Source: Mycolicibacterium phocaicum (lineage in GTDB: Bacteria; Actinomycetota; Actinomycetes; Mycobacteriales; Mycobacteriaceae). Taken from it: DNA of 64,000 nt. Below, in pieces: positions 18,536 to 28,790 of the stretch. The translations under genes and the position numbers were made by a program. Below the pieces are notes generated by a model. It ran no database searches and was not told the origin of the DNA. It saw only the letters and a list, made by a program, of their open reading frames with translations. Numbering within the stretch: position 1 is the stretch's first letter; each line of letters opens with the position of its first letter. The DNA is taken from NCBI RefSeq assembly GCF_010731115.1, contig NZ_AP022616.1, positions 4,402,001-4,466,000 on the forward strand, read 5' to 3'.

Positions 18536-20752
18536 ATGGAAACCGCGCTCCGGATCTGCCCCTTCTGCGAAGCCACCTGCGGCCTGACCCTCACCATCGA
18601 CGACGGCCGCGTCACGGCCGCGCGCGGTGACCACGACGACGTCTTCAGCGCGGGGTTCATCTGCCCCAAGGGCGCCAGCTTCGGCGAGCTCGACAACGAT
18701 CCCGACCGCCTCGTCGGCCCGCTCGTGCGCCGCGACGGCGTGCTCACCGAGGCGACCTGGGACGAGGCCTATGCCGTCGTCGCCGAGCGGCTCGGCGCGG
18801 TGATCGCCGCTCACGGCGGCGCGTCGGTCGGGGTGTACCTCGGCAATCCGAATGCGCACACCATCGCGGGCGCGCTGTATGCCCCGCTGATCCTCAAAGC
18901 CTTGGGCACCCGCCAGGTGTTCAGTGCCAGCACCCTCGACCAGATGCCCAAACACGTTGCGCTGGGCCTGATGTTCGGCAGCCCGGGCGCGTTCGCGGTG
19001 CCCGACCTCGACCGCGCCGACCACCTCGTGATCATCGGCGCGAATCCGCTGGTGTCCAACGGCAGCGTGACCACCGCCGCCGACTTCCCCGGCAAGCTGC
19101 GGGCGCTCAAGAAGCGCGGCGGCAAGCTCGTGGTGATCGACCCGGCGCGCACCCAGACCGCCAAGCTCGCCGACCGGCACCTGGCGCCGCGTCCGGGGAC
19201 CGACGCGGCGCTGCTGCTGGCCGTCGTGCACGTCCTGTTCGACGAAGGTCTTGTCGATCTCGGCGCGAATGCCGACCACGTCATCGGCGTCGAGCAGGTG
19301 CGCGCGCTCGCCGCCGACTTCGCGCCCGACGCCGTCGAACAGGCCTGTGGTGTCGGCGCCGACGAGATCCGCGAACTGGCCCGCGAGCTCGCGGCAGCGC
19401 CGACGGCGGCCGTGTACGGCCGGATCGGCACCTCCACAGTCGAATTCGGCACCATCGGCAGCTGGCTGGTCGACGTCATCAACGTCCTCACCGGCAACCT
19501 GGACCGGCCCGGCGGCGTGATGTTCCCGCTCGGCGCGGCGGTCCCGGCGCCGCGGCCCCCCAAACCCGGCCGAGGATTCCGGACGGGCCGGTGGGCCAGC
19601 CGGGTGTCCGGCTACCCCGAGGTGATGTCCGAGTTGCCGGCCACCGCACTCGCCGAGGAGATCGACACCGCGGGCGATGGGCAGATCAAGGCGATGATCA
19701 CCATCGCGGGCAACCCCGTGCTGTCCGCGCCGGACGGCGACCGGCTCGACAAGGCCTTGGACAGTGTGGAATTCATGCTGTCCGTCGACCCCTATCTCAA
19801 CGAGACGACGCGGCACGCCGACGTCATCCTGCCGCCGCCCCCGCCCTCGCAGAGTCCGCATTTCGATGTCCTGCTGAACAACCTCGCGGTGCGCAACAAC
19901 GTGCGCTACTCGCCGCCGGTGCTGCCGCCGGCCGACCGGCCGGACGAGGCGGCGATTCTGTCGCGGGTTGCCTTGATCCTGTCCGGCCTTGGGGCACAAG
20001 CAGATCCCGCGCTGGTCGACGCGCAGGTGATCGCGATGACGCTGGCCAAGGAGACGCAGGACCCCGATTCGCCGGTCGCCGGACGCGATGTCGACGAACT
20101 GACCGGCATGCTGCCCGCGGGTCCCGGCTATGAGCGCCGGCTCGACATGATGCTGCGGCTCGGGCCCTACGGTGACGCGTTCGGCGCCAAGCCCGAGGGC
20201 CTCACCCTCGAGAAGCTCAAGGCCAATCCGCACGGCATCGATCTGGGCGCAATGCAGCCGAGAATCCCCGAGGTACTCCGAACCCCCAGTGGGCGAATCG
20301 AACTCGCGCCCGAACCGATCGTCGCCGACGTGGCGCGGCTACAAGAGGCGCTGAGCCGCTCGGCCGGCGGCTTCCTGCTCATCGGCCGTCGCCACCTGCG
20401 CTCCAACAACAGCTGGATGCACAACCTGCCCGCGCTGTCGGGTGGCTCCAATCGCTGCACGCTGCAGATTCACCCCGACGACGCCGCCGATCTGGGCCTC
20501 ACCGACGTCGCCATCATCAAGGGTCCGGGCGGTGAACTGCTCGCCCCGATCGAGGTGACGGACGTGATGCGCCGCGGCGTGGTGTCGCTGCCGCACGGCT
20601 GGGGCCACAACCGCGGCGGCACCGGTCAGCAGCTCGCGAGCAGCCATCCGGGCGTCAACGTCAACCAGCTCAACGACGGCACCCACCTGGACCGGCTGTC
20701 CGGTACCGCCGTGCTGAACGGGATTCCGGTCGAAATCGCAGCGGCCGGCTAA
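18536..20752 (+). CDS. Molybdopterin-dependent oxidoreductase with N-terminal iron-sulfur site
   Basis: The 738-residue protein starts with a [4Fe-4S] motif, Cys8, Cys11, Cys15 and Cys43 (CPFCEATC, then ICPKG), followed by the molybdopterin fold and a C-terminal dinucleotide-binding domain. It belongs to the DMSO reductase or formate dehydrogenase-like superfamily and resembles the Rv0197 type. No twin-arginine signal is present, so it is cytoplasmic. It has no linked electron-transfer subunit here. It follows hpt by 19 bases on the same strand, but this gene is not between hpt and lpqG in M. tuberculosis, so it is an insertion relative to that genome. Its substrate is unknown. Its 3' end overlaps convergent lpqG by four bases. 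Confidence 0.85.
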   Translation: METALRICPFCEATCGLTLTIDDGRVTAARGDHDDVFSAGFICPKGASFGELDNDPDRLVGPLVRRDGVLTEATWDEAYAVVAERLGAVIAAHGGASVGVYLGNPNAHTIAGALYAPLILKALGTRQVFSASTLDQMPKHVALGLMFGSPGAFAVPDLDRADHLVIIGANPLVSNGSVTTAADFPGKLRALKKRGGKLVVIDPARTQTAKLADRHLAPRPGTDAALLLAVVHVLFDEGLVDLGANADHVIGVEQVRALAADFAPDAVEQACGVGADEIRELARELAAAPTAAVYGRIGTSTVEFGTIGSWLVDVINVLTGNLDRPGGVMFPLGAAVPAPRPPKPGRGFRTGRWASRVSGYPEVMSELPATALAEEIDTAGDGQIKAMITIAGNPVLSAPDGDRLDKALDSVEFMLSVDPYLNETTRHADVILPPPPPSQSPHFDVLLNNLAVRNNVRYSPPVLPPADRPDEAAILSRVALILSGLGAQADPALVDAQVIAMTLAKETQDPDSPVAGRDVDELTGMLPAGPGYERRLDMMLRLGPYGDAFGAKPEGLTLEKLKANPHGIDLGAMQPRIPEVLRTPSGRIELAPEPIVADVARLQEALSRSAGGFLLIGRRHLRSNNSWMHNLPALSGGSNRCTLQIHPDDAADLGLTDVAIIKGPGGELLAPIEVTDVMRRGVVSLPHGWGHNRGGTGQQLASSHPGVNVNQLNDGTHLDRLSGTAVLNGIPVEIAAAG

Positions 20753-21459
20753 CCCAGCTCCCAGATCACCGTCACCGAGAAGCTGACGGTCTGCTGACCG
20801 GGGGACAGCGGCACGGCTTCGGCCATCGCCATCCGCGGGGCCGGCATGGGCGTCGGGGTGGTGCCGCCGGTGGCCTCGGAGATGGAGACCACCTTGCCCA
20901 GGCTCAGCCCGGACAGCTGCGCGTACTGCTGGGCGCGGGCCTTGGCGTCGTCGAAGGCATGCGTGCGGGCGTCTTTCACCAGCTGCGAGTCGTCGTCGAT
21001 CGAGTAGGCGACGTTGCTGATGCGCGTGGCATTGCCACCGGCGGTGACGATCTTCGCCAGCACCTGTGACGCGGTGTCGAGCTTGCGGATCTTGATGTCG
21101 ATGGTGTTGCTGGCCCGGTATCCGGTGATGACGGAGTCGCGGTAGTCGGGCTGCAGCTCGACCTGCTTGGTGGCGATGTCCTTCTTGTCGATGCCGGCAC
21201 CGCTCAGCGCGTCGATCACGGCTTGCTGACGGCTGCTGGTCTGGTTCATCGCGGCGGTGACGTCGGGCGCGGTCGCCTCGATGGACGCGGTGACGTTGAG
21301 GGTGTCCGGCGTGCCCTGGACCTTGCCGTTGCCGACGACGGTGACCTGGCGGCTCTCGGGCTTGGTGTCGTCGGAACCGCAGCCGGCGACGCCGGCGGTT
21401 GTGGCGATCGCCAGTCCGGCGAGGGTCAGGGCGGCAGTACGGCGGGTCGCGAATGGCAT
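20749..21459 (-). CDS. lpqG: SIMPL-domain lipoprotein LpqG
   Basis: The 236-residue precursor has a signal peptide with a lipobox, GVAGC, so the mature Cys is lipidated and the protein is anchored outside the membrane. The SIMPL domain follows, with VTVVGNGKVQGTPDTL as its opening strand and KARAQQYAQLSG further on. The biochemical role of LpqG is not established. The start is ATG 21459 (MPFATRR), which places the basic residues and hydrophobic core correctly; the longer frame upstream encodes only arginine-rich filler. Neighbours hpt and the LLM monooxygenase match the conserved order. Confidence 0.92.
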   Translation of the reverse strand: MPFATRRTAALTLAGLAIATTAGVAGCGSDDTKPESRQVTVVGNGKVQGTPDTLNVTASIEATAPDVTAAMNQTSSRQQAVIDALSGAGIDKKDIATKQVELQPDYRDSVITGYRASNTIDIKIRKLDTASQVLAKIVTAGGNATRISNVAYSIDDDSQLVKDARTHAFDDAKARAQQYAQLSGLSLGKVVSISEATGGTTPTPMPAPRMAMAEAVPLSPGQQTVSFSVTVIWELG

Positions 21460-21464
21460 GGTTT

Positions 21465-22649
21465 TCAGCGTACCGACGTGTCTTTGGTGTGTTCGGCGAT
21501 CGCGTTGCCGACGGCCTCGCCGACGCGGCCGAACAGCTGGTCGCGCAGGCCTTTTGCCCATTCGTGCGAGGCGTGCGGTGCCGTGAGCTGACCCTTGAAA
21601 TGCGGGATCACCTCACGGGCGAACAGTTCGTACGAGTGCATGGTGGCCGCGGGCGGCGCCCAGTCGTGACCCAGCATCAGGAACGTGCCGAAGCCGCCGG
21701 AACGGTCCAGCATGTCCTGGATGTAGCCGATGCAGTCGGCGGGCGTGCCGATGCAGCAATTGCCTTTGGCCGCATAGTCTTCGACGAACTGCCGCGACGT
21801 CGGCGCCGGGCCGGTCTGGCTGCCCAGCGGGACGAAGCCGGCCGCGCCGAAGTAGTTCGAGAAGTCTTCCAGGCCGTAGGTGCAGTCCTCGATGGCCTGC
21901 TCGCGGGTGTCGGCCAGGTGCACGACGCCCAGCACCCGCCAGCCGCGGCGGTCCGGCTCGGGCCGCCCGGCTTTCGCGGCCTGGTCGCACACCACGTCCC
22001 ACGTGGTCTCGAGGGCGGCGTAGCCGCCGGGCACCGACATCGACAGCGAAAGCAGTGACGTGCCCAGCTGTCCGGCGAGCCGCGGCCCAGATGGGGAAAC
22101 CATTGCCGCCGTGGATATCTCGGGGTATGGCCAGGTGTACGGCCGGATGTGCAGGGCGGCGTCACGCAGCGTGAACCAGTCCGTCTCACGGGTGATCCGC
22201 GCATCGGGGTCGGCCCGGAACAGCGCGAGGATGGCCTCCAGCGACTCCTGCTGCATACGGCGCTGGTTCACCGGATCGATGCCCATCATGTAGGCATCCG
22301 ACGGCAGTGCGCCCGGGCCGGTGCCGAACATGACGCGGCCGCGGGTCAGGTGGTCGAGCAGCACCCAGCGGTCGGCGACCATCAGCGGATGGTGGTACGG
22401 CAGCGACACCACGCCGGTGCCGAACCGGATGTTCTTCGTGCGTTCGGCCGCCGTGGCGATGAAAACCTCGGGGCAGGCGATCAATTCGTAACCGCCGGAA
22501 TGGTGTTCACCGAACCACACCTCGTCGTAGCCCAGCTGGTCCAGCCGCACGGTGCGTTCCAGGTCGTATTCCAGTGCCGTCGTCGGAGATTGACCGACCG
22601 GGTGGAACGGTGTGATGAAGGCCCCGAAATCCAGTGGGCGACGCGTCAT
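21465..22649 (-). CDS. LLM class flavin-dependent monooxygenase (Rv3618-like)
   Basis: The 394-residue luciferase-like protein opens with LDFGAFITPFHP and has the LLM strand GYDEVWFGEHHSGG, then RVMFGTGPGALPSD, a phosphate-binding turn for the flavin. It probably uses reduced FMN or F420 to hydroxylate a hydrophobic substrate. The ATG start 22649 overlaps the ephA stop as ATGA, so the two are coupled. The longer open frame upstream lies inside ephA and is rejected. The pair ephA plus this monooxygenase is the conserved mycobacterial order. Confidence 0.88.
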   Translation of the reverse strand: MTRRPLDFGAFITPFHPVGQSPTTALEYDLERTVRLDQLGYDEVWFGEHHSGGYELIACPEVFIATAAERTKNIRFGTGVVSLPYHHPLMVADRWVLLDHLTRGRVMFGTGPGALPSDAYMMGIDPVNQRRMQQESLEAILALFRADPDARITRETDWFTLRDAALHIRPYTWPYPEISTAAMVSPSGPRLAGQLGTSLLSLSMSVPGGYAALETTWDVVCDQAAKAGRPEPDRRGWRVLGVVHLADTREQAIEDCTYGLEDFSNYFGAAGFVPLGSQTGPAPTSRQFVEDYAAKGNCCIGTPADCIGYIQDMLDRSGGFGTFLMLGHDWAPPAATMHSYELFAREVIPHFKGQLTAPHASHEWAKGLRDQLFGRVGEAVGNAIAEHTKDTSVR

Positions 22650-23581
22650 TTCAGTCCCAATCCGTCGATGAATTCGATGAGTATCGCGTTGACCTCGTCG
22701 GGACGTTCCTGTTGCAGCCAGTGCCCGGCGCCGTCGATCATGACCTCGCGGTAGTCGCCGGTGACGATGTCCCGGACCCGGTCGCGTGGGGTGAAGCCCA
22801 GTACTGGGTCGGCAGTGCCCGCCACGAACAGCGTCGGCACCGTGATGGTCGGGGCGGCAGTGGTCTCCGTGAGCTTCCAGTTCCGGTCGAAGTTGCGGTA
22901 CCAGTTCAGCGGACCGGTGAAGCCGCTCTCGGTGAAAGCCGTTACGTACGGCTCGAATTCGTCCTCGGTGAGCCAGTCCGGCAGGGGCGGTAGCGGTTTG
23001 TCGGCGAGGGTGTCCGGTGGTGCGGCGAAGCCTTCCTCCGCGACCATCCGGCGCATCGAACTCCGGACGTCGCGCCCCAGCGCCGCGTCGGCGGGCCCGG
23101 GCTCCTGGAAATAGAGCATGTAGAAGTAGTTGTCGCCGACTCGCCGGCGCCAGATTTCGGTCGGCGGCGCGGCCGCCCGCGGCACCGGCGGCACACTCAG
23201 CGCGGCGACGGCCGCCACCCGGTCCGGGTGCAGCAGCGCGAAGTTGCACACCACCGGCGAGCCCCAGTCGTGGCCGACGACCACGGCGCGCTCGGCGCCT
23301 CCGCCAACTTCCGAGTCGAGCAGTCCAACGAGGTCCCCGGTGAGGTGGACGATGTCGTAGTCCTCGATGGCCGACGGGCGTGACGAGCCCGCGTAGCCCC
23401 GTTGGTCGGGGGCCAGCACGTGGTAGCCCGCCGCGGCGAGGGCCGGGATCTGGTGCCGCCAGGAGTGCGCGAGTTCGGGGAAGCCGTGTGCCAGCACCAC
23501 GACGGGGGCACCGCGGTCCCCGGCTTCGGTGACCTGCAGCCGCACGCCGTTGGTCTCGACTAACCGTTTGGTGGACGTCAT
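22646..23581 (-). CDS. ephA: Epoxide hydrolase EphA-like alpha/beta hydrolase
   Basis: The 311-residue enzyme opens epoxide rings. HGFPE is at residues 32-36 (oxyanion hole), GHDWGS holds nucleophile Asp105, and GAGHWLQQE near His287 completes the triad. Start is ATG 23581; a GTG immediately upstream (23584) is also possible. It is first in a coupled pair with the monooxygenase and is divergent from ftsH with only 126 bp between them, where the espACD genes lie in M. tuberculosis. Confidence 0.9.
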   Translation of the reverse strand: MTSTKRLVETNGVRLQVTEAGDRGAPVVVLAHGFPELAHSWRHQIPALAAAGYHVLAPDQRGYAGSSRPSAIEDYDIVHLTGDLVGLLDSEVGGGAERAVVVGHDWGSPVVCNFALLHPDRVAAVAALSVPPVPRAAAPPTEIWRRRVGDNYFYMLYFQEPGPADAALGRDVRSSMRRMVAEEGFAAPPDTLADKPLPPLPDWLTEDEFEPYVTAFTESGFTGPLNWYRNFDRNWKLTETTAAPTITVPTLFVAGTADPVLGFTPRDRVRDIVTGDYREVMIDGAGHWLQQERPDEVNAILIEFIDGLGLK

Positions 23582-23628
23582 CACCGTTTCACCAAAGCAC
23601 AGGTTTCCCTCCGGGAACTGCCGATCGT

Positions 23629-23657
23629 TTGCATAGCGGTAACCTGTGAACTATCCC
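23629..23657 (+). promoter_or_regulatory. Candidate sigma-70-type promoter for ftsH
   Basis: TTGCAT at 23629-23634 and TATCCC at 23652-23657 are separated by 17 bases, close to the SigA -35 and -10 spacing. It lies 50 bases before the ftsH start in the ephA-ftsH divergent gap. Pattern match only. Confidence 0.35.
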
Positions 23658-23707
23658 GCATCTGTGTATCGGAAGGACCTGGCCGACGAGTATTCGCCGG
23701 CCGAAAT

Positions 23708-25951
23708 ATGTCGATGAAGCGAAAAAACGTCATCCGCACCCTGACCGTCGTCGCGGTCGTGTTGCTGCTGGGTTGGTCTTTCTTCTATTTCAGTGATGAC
23801 ACGCGTGGTTATCACCAGGTCGATACGTCTGTGGCGATGGCCCAGATCAATGCCGGGAACGTCACCGGCGCCCAGATCGACGACCGGGAACAGCAGGTCC
23901 GGCTGGACCTGAAGAGCGTCACGGCGGACACCGACAACAGCAACAAGATCATCACGTCGTTCCCGACGGGCTACGCGGTGCCGCTGTTTGACGCGCTCAA
24001 CGGCAAGAACGTCAAGACCAAGACGGTCGTCAACCAGGGCAGCATCCTCAGCTCGCTGCTGATCTACCTGCTGCCGCTGCTGCTGCTCGTCGGCCTGTTC
24101 TTCATGTTCTCGCGTATGCAGGGCGGCGGCCGCATGGGCTTCGGCTTCGGCAAGTCGCGCGCCAAGATGCTCGGAAAGGACATGCCGAAGACGACGTTCG
24201 CCGACGTCGCCGGCGTCGACGAGGCCGTCGAAGAGCTCTACGAGATCAAGGACTTCCTGCAGAACCCGAGCCGCTACCAGGCGCTCGGCGCCAAGATCCC
24301 GAAGGGCGTGCTGCTCTACGGCCCGCCCGGAACGGGTAAGACGCTGCTGGCGCGCGCCGTCGCCGGCGAGGCCGGCGTGCCGTTCTTCACCATCTCCGGT
24401 TCGGACTTCGTCGAGATGTTCGTCGGTGTCGGTGCGTCCCGCGTGCGTGACCTGTTCGAGCAGGCCAAGCAGAACAGCCCGTGCATCATCTTCGTCGACG
24501 AGATCGACGCCGTCGGCCGCCAGCGTGGCGCCGGCCTGGGTGGTGGCCACGACGAGCGCGAGCAGACGCTGAACCAGCTGCTTGTCGAGATGGACGGCTT
24601 CGGCGACCGCCAGGGCGTCATCCTGATCGCCGCGACCAACCGGCCCGACATCCTGGACCCGGCGCTGCTGCGTCCGGGCCGTTTCGACCGCCAGATCCCG
24701 GTGTCGGCACCCGACCTGGCCGGCCGCAAGGCCGTGCTGCGGGTGCACTCGGCCGGCAAGCCCATCGCCCCCGACGCCGACCTCGACGGCCTGGCCAAGC
24801 GGACCGTCGGCATGTCCGGCGCCGACCTGGCCAACGTCATCAACGAGGCCGCGCTGCTGACGGCCCGCGAGAACGCCACCGTGATCACCGGCCCGGCGCT
24901 GGAAGAGGCCGTCGACCGCGTCATCGGTGGCCCGCGCCGCAAGGGCCGCATCATCAGCGAGCTGGAAAAGAAGATCACCGCCTACCACGAGGCCGGGCAC
25001 ACGCTGGCCGGCTGGGCCATGCCGCACCTGGACCCCGTGTACAAGGTGACGATCCTGGCCCGTGGCCGCACCGGCGGGCACGCCGTCGCCGTCCCCGAGG
25101 ACGACAAGGGCATGCAGACGCGTTCGGAACTGATCGCGCGCCTGGTCATGGCGATCGGCGGCCGCGCCGCGGAGGAGCTGATCTTCCGGGAGCCCACGAC
25201 CGGCGCGGTGTCCGACATCGAGAACGCCACCAAGATCGCCCGCGCCATGGTCACCGAGTTCGGTATGAGCGCCAAGCTGGGCGCCGTCCGGTACGGCACC
25301 GAGCACGGGGATCCGTTCCTGGGCCGCACCATGGGCACGCAGGCTGATTTCGGTCACGAGGTCGCCCGCGACATCGACGACGAGGTGCGCAAGCTCATCG
25401 AAGCCGCCCACACCGAGGCGTGGGATGTGCTGACGCAGTACCGCGACGTCCTGGACGACCTGGCCGGCGAGCTGCTCGAGAAGGAGACGCTGCACCGCCC
25501 CGACCTCGAGCGCATCCTGGTGGGTGTCGAGAAGCGTCCCCGCCTGACGATGTTCGACGACTTCGGTGGTCGCATCCCGTCGGAGAAGCCGCCCATCAAG
25601 ACGCCCGGTGAACTGGCCATCGAGCGCGGCGAGCCCTGGCCGCCGCCCGTTCAGGAGCCGGCGTTCAAGGCGGCCATCGCCGCGGCCAGCCAGGCCGCGG
25701 CCGGAGCCGGCGTCAACGGCACCAATGGCGCACACGCCGCACCGAACGGTCAACCCCAGCACGGCCAGACCCAGCCGAACTACGGCGCGCCCGCGGGCTG
25801 GCAGGCACCGGGCTGGCCGCCGCAGCATGGCCACGGCCAGCAGGGCCAGTGGTACCCGCAGCCGGGCTGGGGCCAGCCCGGTCCGCCGCCGGGCTACCAG
25901 CCGTATCCGCAGCAGCCGGCACCGCCGCCGGCCAAACCCAACGACGAGTAG
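23708..25951 (+). CDS. ftsH: ATP-dependent membrane zinc protease FtsH
   Basis: The 747-residue membrane-anchored AAA protease degrades damaged and short-lived proteins. An N-terminal transmembrane helix, an extracytoplasmic loop and a second helix near residue 115-135 precede the AAA domain. Walker A is GPPGTGKT at 205-212, followed by a Walker [11 protein letters not shown]. The protease site is HEAGH at 427-431 with third ligand Asp503 in SDIENATK. The tail after about residue 640 is Gln/Pro/Gly-rich low complexity. Start is ATG 23708; ATG 23714 is an alternative. It leads the folate biosynthesis genes, with folE eight bases downstream. Confidence 0.97.
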   Translation: MSMKRKNVIRTLTVVAVVLLLGWSFFYFSDDTRGYHQVDTSVAMAQINAGNVTGAQIDDREQQVRLDLKSVTADTDNSNKIITSFPTGYAVPLFDALNGKNVKTKTVVNQGSILSSLLIYLLPLLLLVGLFFMFSRMQGGGRMGFGFGKSRAKMLGKDMPKTTFADVAGVDEAVEELYEIKDFLQNPSRYQALGAKIPKGVLLYGPPGTGKTLLARAVAGEAGVPFFTISGSDFVEMFVGVGASRVRDLFEQAKQNSPCIIFVDEIDAVGRQRGAGLGGGHDEREQTLNQLLVEMDGFGDRQGVILIAATNRPDILDPALLRPGRFDRQIPVSAPDLAGRKAVLRVHSAGKPIAPDADLDGLAKRTVGMSGADLANVINEAALLTARENATVITGPALEEAVDRVIGGPRRKGRIISELEKKITAYHEAGHTLAGWAMPHLDPVYKVTILARGRTGGHAVAVPEDDKGMQTRSELIARLVMAIGGRAAEELIFREPTTGAVSDIENATKIARAMVTEFGMSAKLGAVRYGTEHGDPFLGRTMGTQADFGHEVARDIDDEVRKLIEAAHTEAWDVLTQYRDVLDDLAGELLEKETLHRPDLERILVGVEKRPRLTMFDDFGGRIPSEKPPIKTPGELAIERGEPWPPPVQEPAFKAAIAAASQAAAGAGVNGTNGAHAAPNGQPQHGQTQPNYGAPAGWQAPGWPPQHGHGQQGQWYPQPGWGQPGPPPGYQPYPQQPAPPPAKPNDE

Positions 25952-25959
25952 GCGCATAG

Positions 25960-26568
25960 ATGACGCGGTCGCAGATCCATTCGGCCACGCTCACCGTCCC
26001 GACGTTCGATCACGATCGAGCCGAGGCCGCGGTGCGTGAGTTGCTGCTCGCAGTGGGCGAGGACCCGGACCGCGACGGCCTGCGGGATACGCCGGGCCGT
26101 GTCGCCCGCGCCTTCCAGGAGATCTTCGGCGGGCTGTACACCGACCCCGATGCCGTGCTCGACACCACCTTCGACGAGGGGCACGACGAGCTGGTGCTGG
26201 TCAAGGACATCCCGATGTACTCGACCTGCGAGCACCACCTGGTGTCGTTCCACGGCGTCGCGCACGTCGGCTACATCCCGGGCGAGGACGGCCGGGTGAC
26301 CGGGCTGTCCAAGATCGCCCGCCTGGTCGATCTGTACGCCAAGCGGCCCCAGGTGCAGGAGCGGCTGACGGGCCAGATCGCCGACGCCCTGATGCGCAAG
26401 CTGAACCCGCAGGGCGCCATCGTGGTGGTCGAGGCCGAGCACCTGTGCATGGCGATGCGCGGCGTCCGCAAGCCCGGCGCGGTGACCACCACCTCGGCGG
26501 TGCGCGGTCAGTTCAAGACCTGCGCGTCGTCGCGAGCCGAGGCGCTGGATCTGATCCTGCGGAAGTGA
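25960..26568 (+). CDS. folE: GTP cyclohydrolase I
   Basis: The 202-residue enzyme converts GTP to dihydroneopterin triphosphate, the first step of folate synthesis. Zinc ligands are Cys90 and His93 of STCEHH and Cys163 of EHLCMAMRG. Length is typical and the C-terminus is complete. The stop overlaps the folP GTG start as GTGA. It is second in the ftsH-folE-folP-folB-folK transcript. Confidence 0.97.
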   Translation: MTRSQIHSATLTVPTFDHDRAEAAVRELLLAVGEDPDRDGLRDTPGRVARAFQEIFGGLYTDPDAVLDTTFDEGHDELVLVKDIPMYSTCEHHLVSFHGVAHVGYIPGEDGRVTGLSKIARLVDLYAKRPQVQERLTGQIADALMRKLNPQGAIVVVEAEHLCMAMRGVRKPGAVTTTSAVRGQFKTCASSRAEALDLILRK

Positions 26569-27380
26569 CACTCCCCACGCAGGTCATGGGCGTCGTCAAC
26601 GTGACGGCCGACTCGTTCTCCGACGGCGGACGCTACCTCGACCACGACCGCGCGATCCAGCACGGCCTGACGCTGGCGGCCCAGGGGGCGCAGATCATCG
26701 ACGTCGGCGGCGAATCCACCCGGCCCGGCGCCGCCCGGCTGGATCCCGAGGTCGAACGCGGCCGCGTCCTGCCGGTGATCAGAGAGCTTGTCGCACAAGG
26801 CATCACCGTCAGCGTCGACACCATGCACGCCGACGTGGCGGAGGCCGCGCTGGAATGCGGTGTGCACATCGTCAACGACGTGTCGGGCGGCCGGGCCGAC
26901 CCGAACATGGCCCCGCTGCTGGCGGGCGCGCGGGTGCCGTGGGTCCTGATGCACTGGCGCGAGGTCGACGCCGAGCAGCCGCACCGGATTCCGGAGTACG
27001 CCGACGTGGTGGCCGACGTGCGGGCGGAACTGCTCGCCGCGGTCGACGACGCCGTCGCGGCCGGGGTGGCGCCCGGGAACCTGATCATCGATCCGGGGCT
27101 GGGTTTCGCCAAGTCGGCGCGGCACAATTGGGCGCTGCTGAGGGCGCTGCCCGAGCTGGTCGCGACCGGCATCCCGGTGCTGGTCGGGGCGTCGCGCAAG
27201 CGGTTTCTCGGCACTCTGCTGGCGGATGCCGACGGCACGCCGCGCGAACCCGACGGCCGCGAGACGGCCACCGCGGTGATCTCGGCGCTGGCTGCGCAGC
27301 AGGGCGCGTGGGGCGTGCGGGTACATGATGTCCGGGCGTCGGTGGATGCGGTGAAAGTGGTGGGGGCCTGGCATGGCTGA
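26565..27380 (+). CDS. folP: Dihydropteroate synthase
   Basis: The 271-residue cytoplasmic enzyme joins dihydropterin pyrophosphate to p-aminobenzoate and is the sulfonamide target. [15 protein letters not shown] and [12 protein letters not shown] are the two conserved pterin and PABA loops, and GASRKRF is the C-terminal phosphate and pterin contact. GTG 26565 is chosen because it precedes the first conserved loop and couples to folE; upstream sequence in this frame is arginine-rich shadow of folE. Eight-base overlap with folB. Confidence 0.96.
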   Translation: MTLPTQVMGVVNVTADSFSDGGRYLDHDRAIQHGLTLAAQGAQIIDVGGESTRPGAARLDPEVERGRVLPVIRELVAQGITVSVDTMHADVAEAALECGVHIVNDVSGGRADPNMAPLLAGARVPWVLMHWREVDAEQPHRIPEYADVVADVRAELLAAVDDAVAAGVAPGNLIIDPGLGFAKSARHNWALLRALPELVATGIPVLVGASRKRFLGTLLADADGTPREPDGRETATAVISALAAQQGAWGVRVHDVRASVDAVKVVGAWHG

Positions 27381-27747
27381 TCGAATCGAATTGCGCGGCT
27401 TGACCGTTCGTGGCAACCACGGGGTCTTCGACCATGAGCGCGAGGACGGGCAGGACTTCGTCGTCGACATCACGGTGTGGATCGACCTGGTCGCTGCCGC
27501 CATGAGCGACGAACTGTCGGACACCCTCGACTACGGCGCGCTGGCGCAGCAGGCGGCCGACATCATCGCCGGGCCGCCGCGGAATCTGATCGAGACGGTG
27601 TCCGCCGAGATCGCCGATTCGGTGATGACCGACCAGCGCGTCCACGCCGTGGAGGTGGTGCTGCACAAACCCAGCGCGCCGATCCCGTTGACGTTCAAGG
27701 ACGTTGCCGTCGTAGCGCGCAGGTCCAGGCGGGGCGGCAGAGGGTGA
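27373..27747 (+). CDS. folB: Dihydroneopterin aldolase
   Basis: The 124-residue enzyme cleaves dihydroneopterin to 6-hydroxymethyl-dihydropterin and glycolaldehyde. The family pattern [15 protein letters not shown], with the catalytic Tyr/Glu region and LDYGALAQ, is clear. The ATG start lies within the last bases of folP, and the stop overlaps the folK start as GTGA. Confidence 0.95.
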   Translation: MADRIELRGLTVRGNHGVFDHEREDGQDFVVDITVWIDLVAAAMSDELSDTLDYGALAQQAADIIAGPPRNLIETVSAEIADSVMTDQRVHAVEVVLHKPSAPIPLTFKDVAVVARRSRRGGRG

Positions 27748-28247
27748 CGGCCGTCGTCCTTTCCATCGGCTCCAACCTGGGCGACCGGCTCGCCCACCTG
27801 CAGTCGGTTGTCTCCGGGCTGCGCGGTGCGGTCCGGGCCGTCTCCCCGGTCTACGAGACCGATGCCTGGGGCGGCGTCGAGCAGGGGCCGTTCCTGAATG
27901 CCGTGCTGCTGGCCGACGATCCCGGCCTCGACGGCCCGGGCTGGCTCCGCCGGGCCCATGAGTTCGAGAACGCAGCCGGCCGGGTGCGCGAACAGCATTG
28001 GGGGCCAAGAACTCTCGACGTCGACATCGTCAGCTGCCAGGACGGCGACGCCGAAGTGCGCTCCGACGATCCGGCCCTGACGTTGCCGCACCCCTTCGCG
28101 CAGCATCGCGCCTTCGTGCTGGTGCCGTGGCTGGCCGCCGACCCGGCGGCGACGCTCGCGGGGGTTCCGGTAGCCGAGCTGCTGGCCGCCATCGACGCCG
28201 GCGAACGCGACGGGGTACGCCGCACCGACCTGGCGCTGATGCCCTGA
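27744..28247 (+). CDS. folK: 2-amino-4-hydroxy-6-hydroxymethyldihydropteridine pyrophosphokinase
   Basis: The 167-residue kinase adds pyrophosphate to hydroxymethyl-dihydropterin, feeding Fol[11 protein letters not shown] is the conserved opening, and [11 protein letters not shown] and [13 protein letters not shown] are the metal and ATP loops. GTG 27744 overlaps the folB stop, and the upstream frame is a shadow of folB. The stop TGA shares one base with the next gene's ATG. Confidence 0.95.
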   Translation: MTAVVLSIGSNLGDRLAHLQSVVSGLRGAVRAVSPVYETDAWGGVEQGPFLNAVLLADDPGLDGPGWLRRAHEFENAAGRVREQHWGPRTLDVDIVSCQDGDAEVRSDDPALTLPHPFAQHRAFVLVPWLAADPAATLAGVPVAELLAAIDAGERDGVRRTDLALMP

Positions 28248-28723
28248 TGGGACCCACCCGGAAGCGGGACCTGGCGATCGGCACGGTGCTGGCCACGGTC
28301 GTCGCGTACCTGCTGGTGATCCTGGTGTACCGCTGGTTCCCGCCGATCACGGTGTGGACGGGCTTGTCGCTGTTGGCCTTTGCCGCTGTGGAGGCGGGCT
28401 GGGCGTTCTTCCTGCGCGCCAAGATCCGCGACGGCGCCATCGGGGTGGGGGCCGGCCGGATCCATCCGCTGGCGGTCGCGCGGTCTGTCGTGGTGGCCAA
28501 GGCGTCGGCCTGGGTCGGCGCGCTGGCCCTCGGCTGGTGGCTCGGCGTGCTCGGCTACGTGCTCCCGCGGCGCGGCGTGCTGCGGGTGGCGGCGGCCGAT
28601 TTTCCGGGTGCCACGGTCGCTGCGGTGAGCGCACTGGCCCTGGTGGTGGCAGGTATGTGGTTGCAGCATTGCTGCCGCGCGCCGCTGGACCCGCCGGAGA
28701 AGTCCGACGGCGCAACCGAATAG
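28247..28723 (+). CDS. Four-helix membrane protein, DUF3180
   Basis: The 158-residue protein has four predicted membrane helices, with RKRDL at its start and HPLAVARSVVVAKASAW in the middle, and a short acidic tail. It matches the Rv3605c type, which sits at this exact place behind folK in mycobacteria. Function unknown. ATG 28247 overlaps the folK stop by one base. Confidence 0.85.
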   Translation: MGPTRKRDLAIGTVLATVVAYLLVILVYRWFPPITVWTGLSLLAFAAVEAGWAFFLRAKIRDGAIGVGAGRIHPLAVARSVVVAKASAWVGALALGWWLGVLGYVLPRRGVLRVAAADFPGATVAAVSALALVVAGMWLQHCCRAPLDPPEKSDGATE

Positions 28724-28790
28724 GTAACGATCCGCCCGGACCGGGTGTCGGTCGACCTGCGAGGGGAACGCAAAACGGTACAGTCAGCCC

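Noticed and set aside
22650..23249. N-terminal extension of the LLM monooxygenase frame
   Set aside because: It is inside ephA; the ATGA overlap and LLM domain start at 22649.
23651..25957. Long minus-strand open frame opposite ftsH (768 residues), also long frames opposite clpC1 and pyc
   Set aside because: Antisense of high-GC coding sequence; composition is Arg/Ala/Gly/His-rich filler with no family motif, while the other strand encodes complete known proteins.
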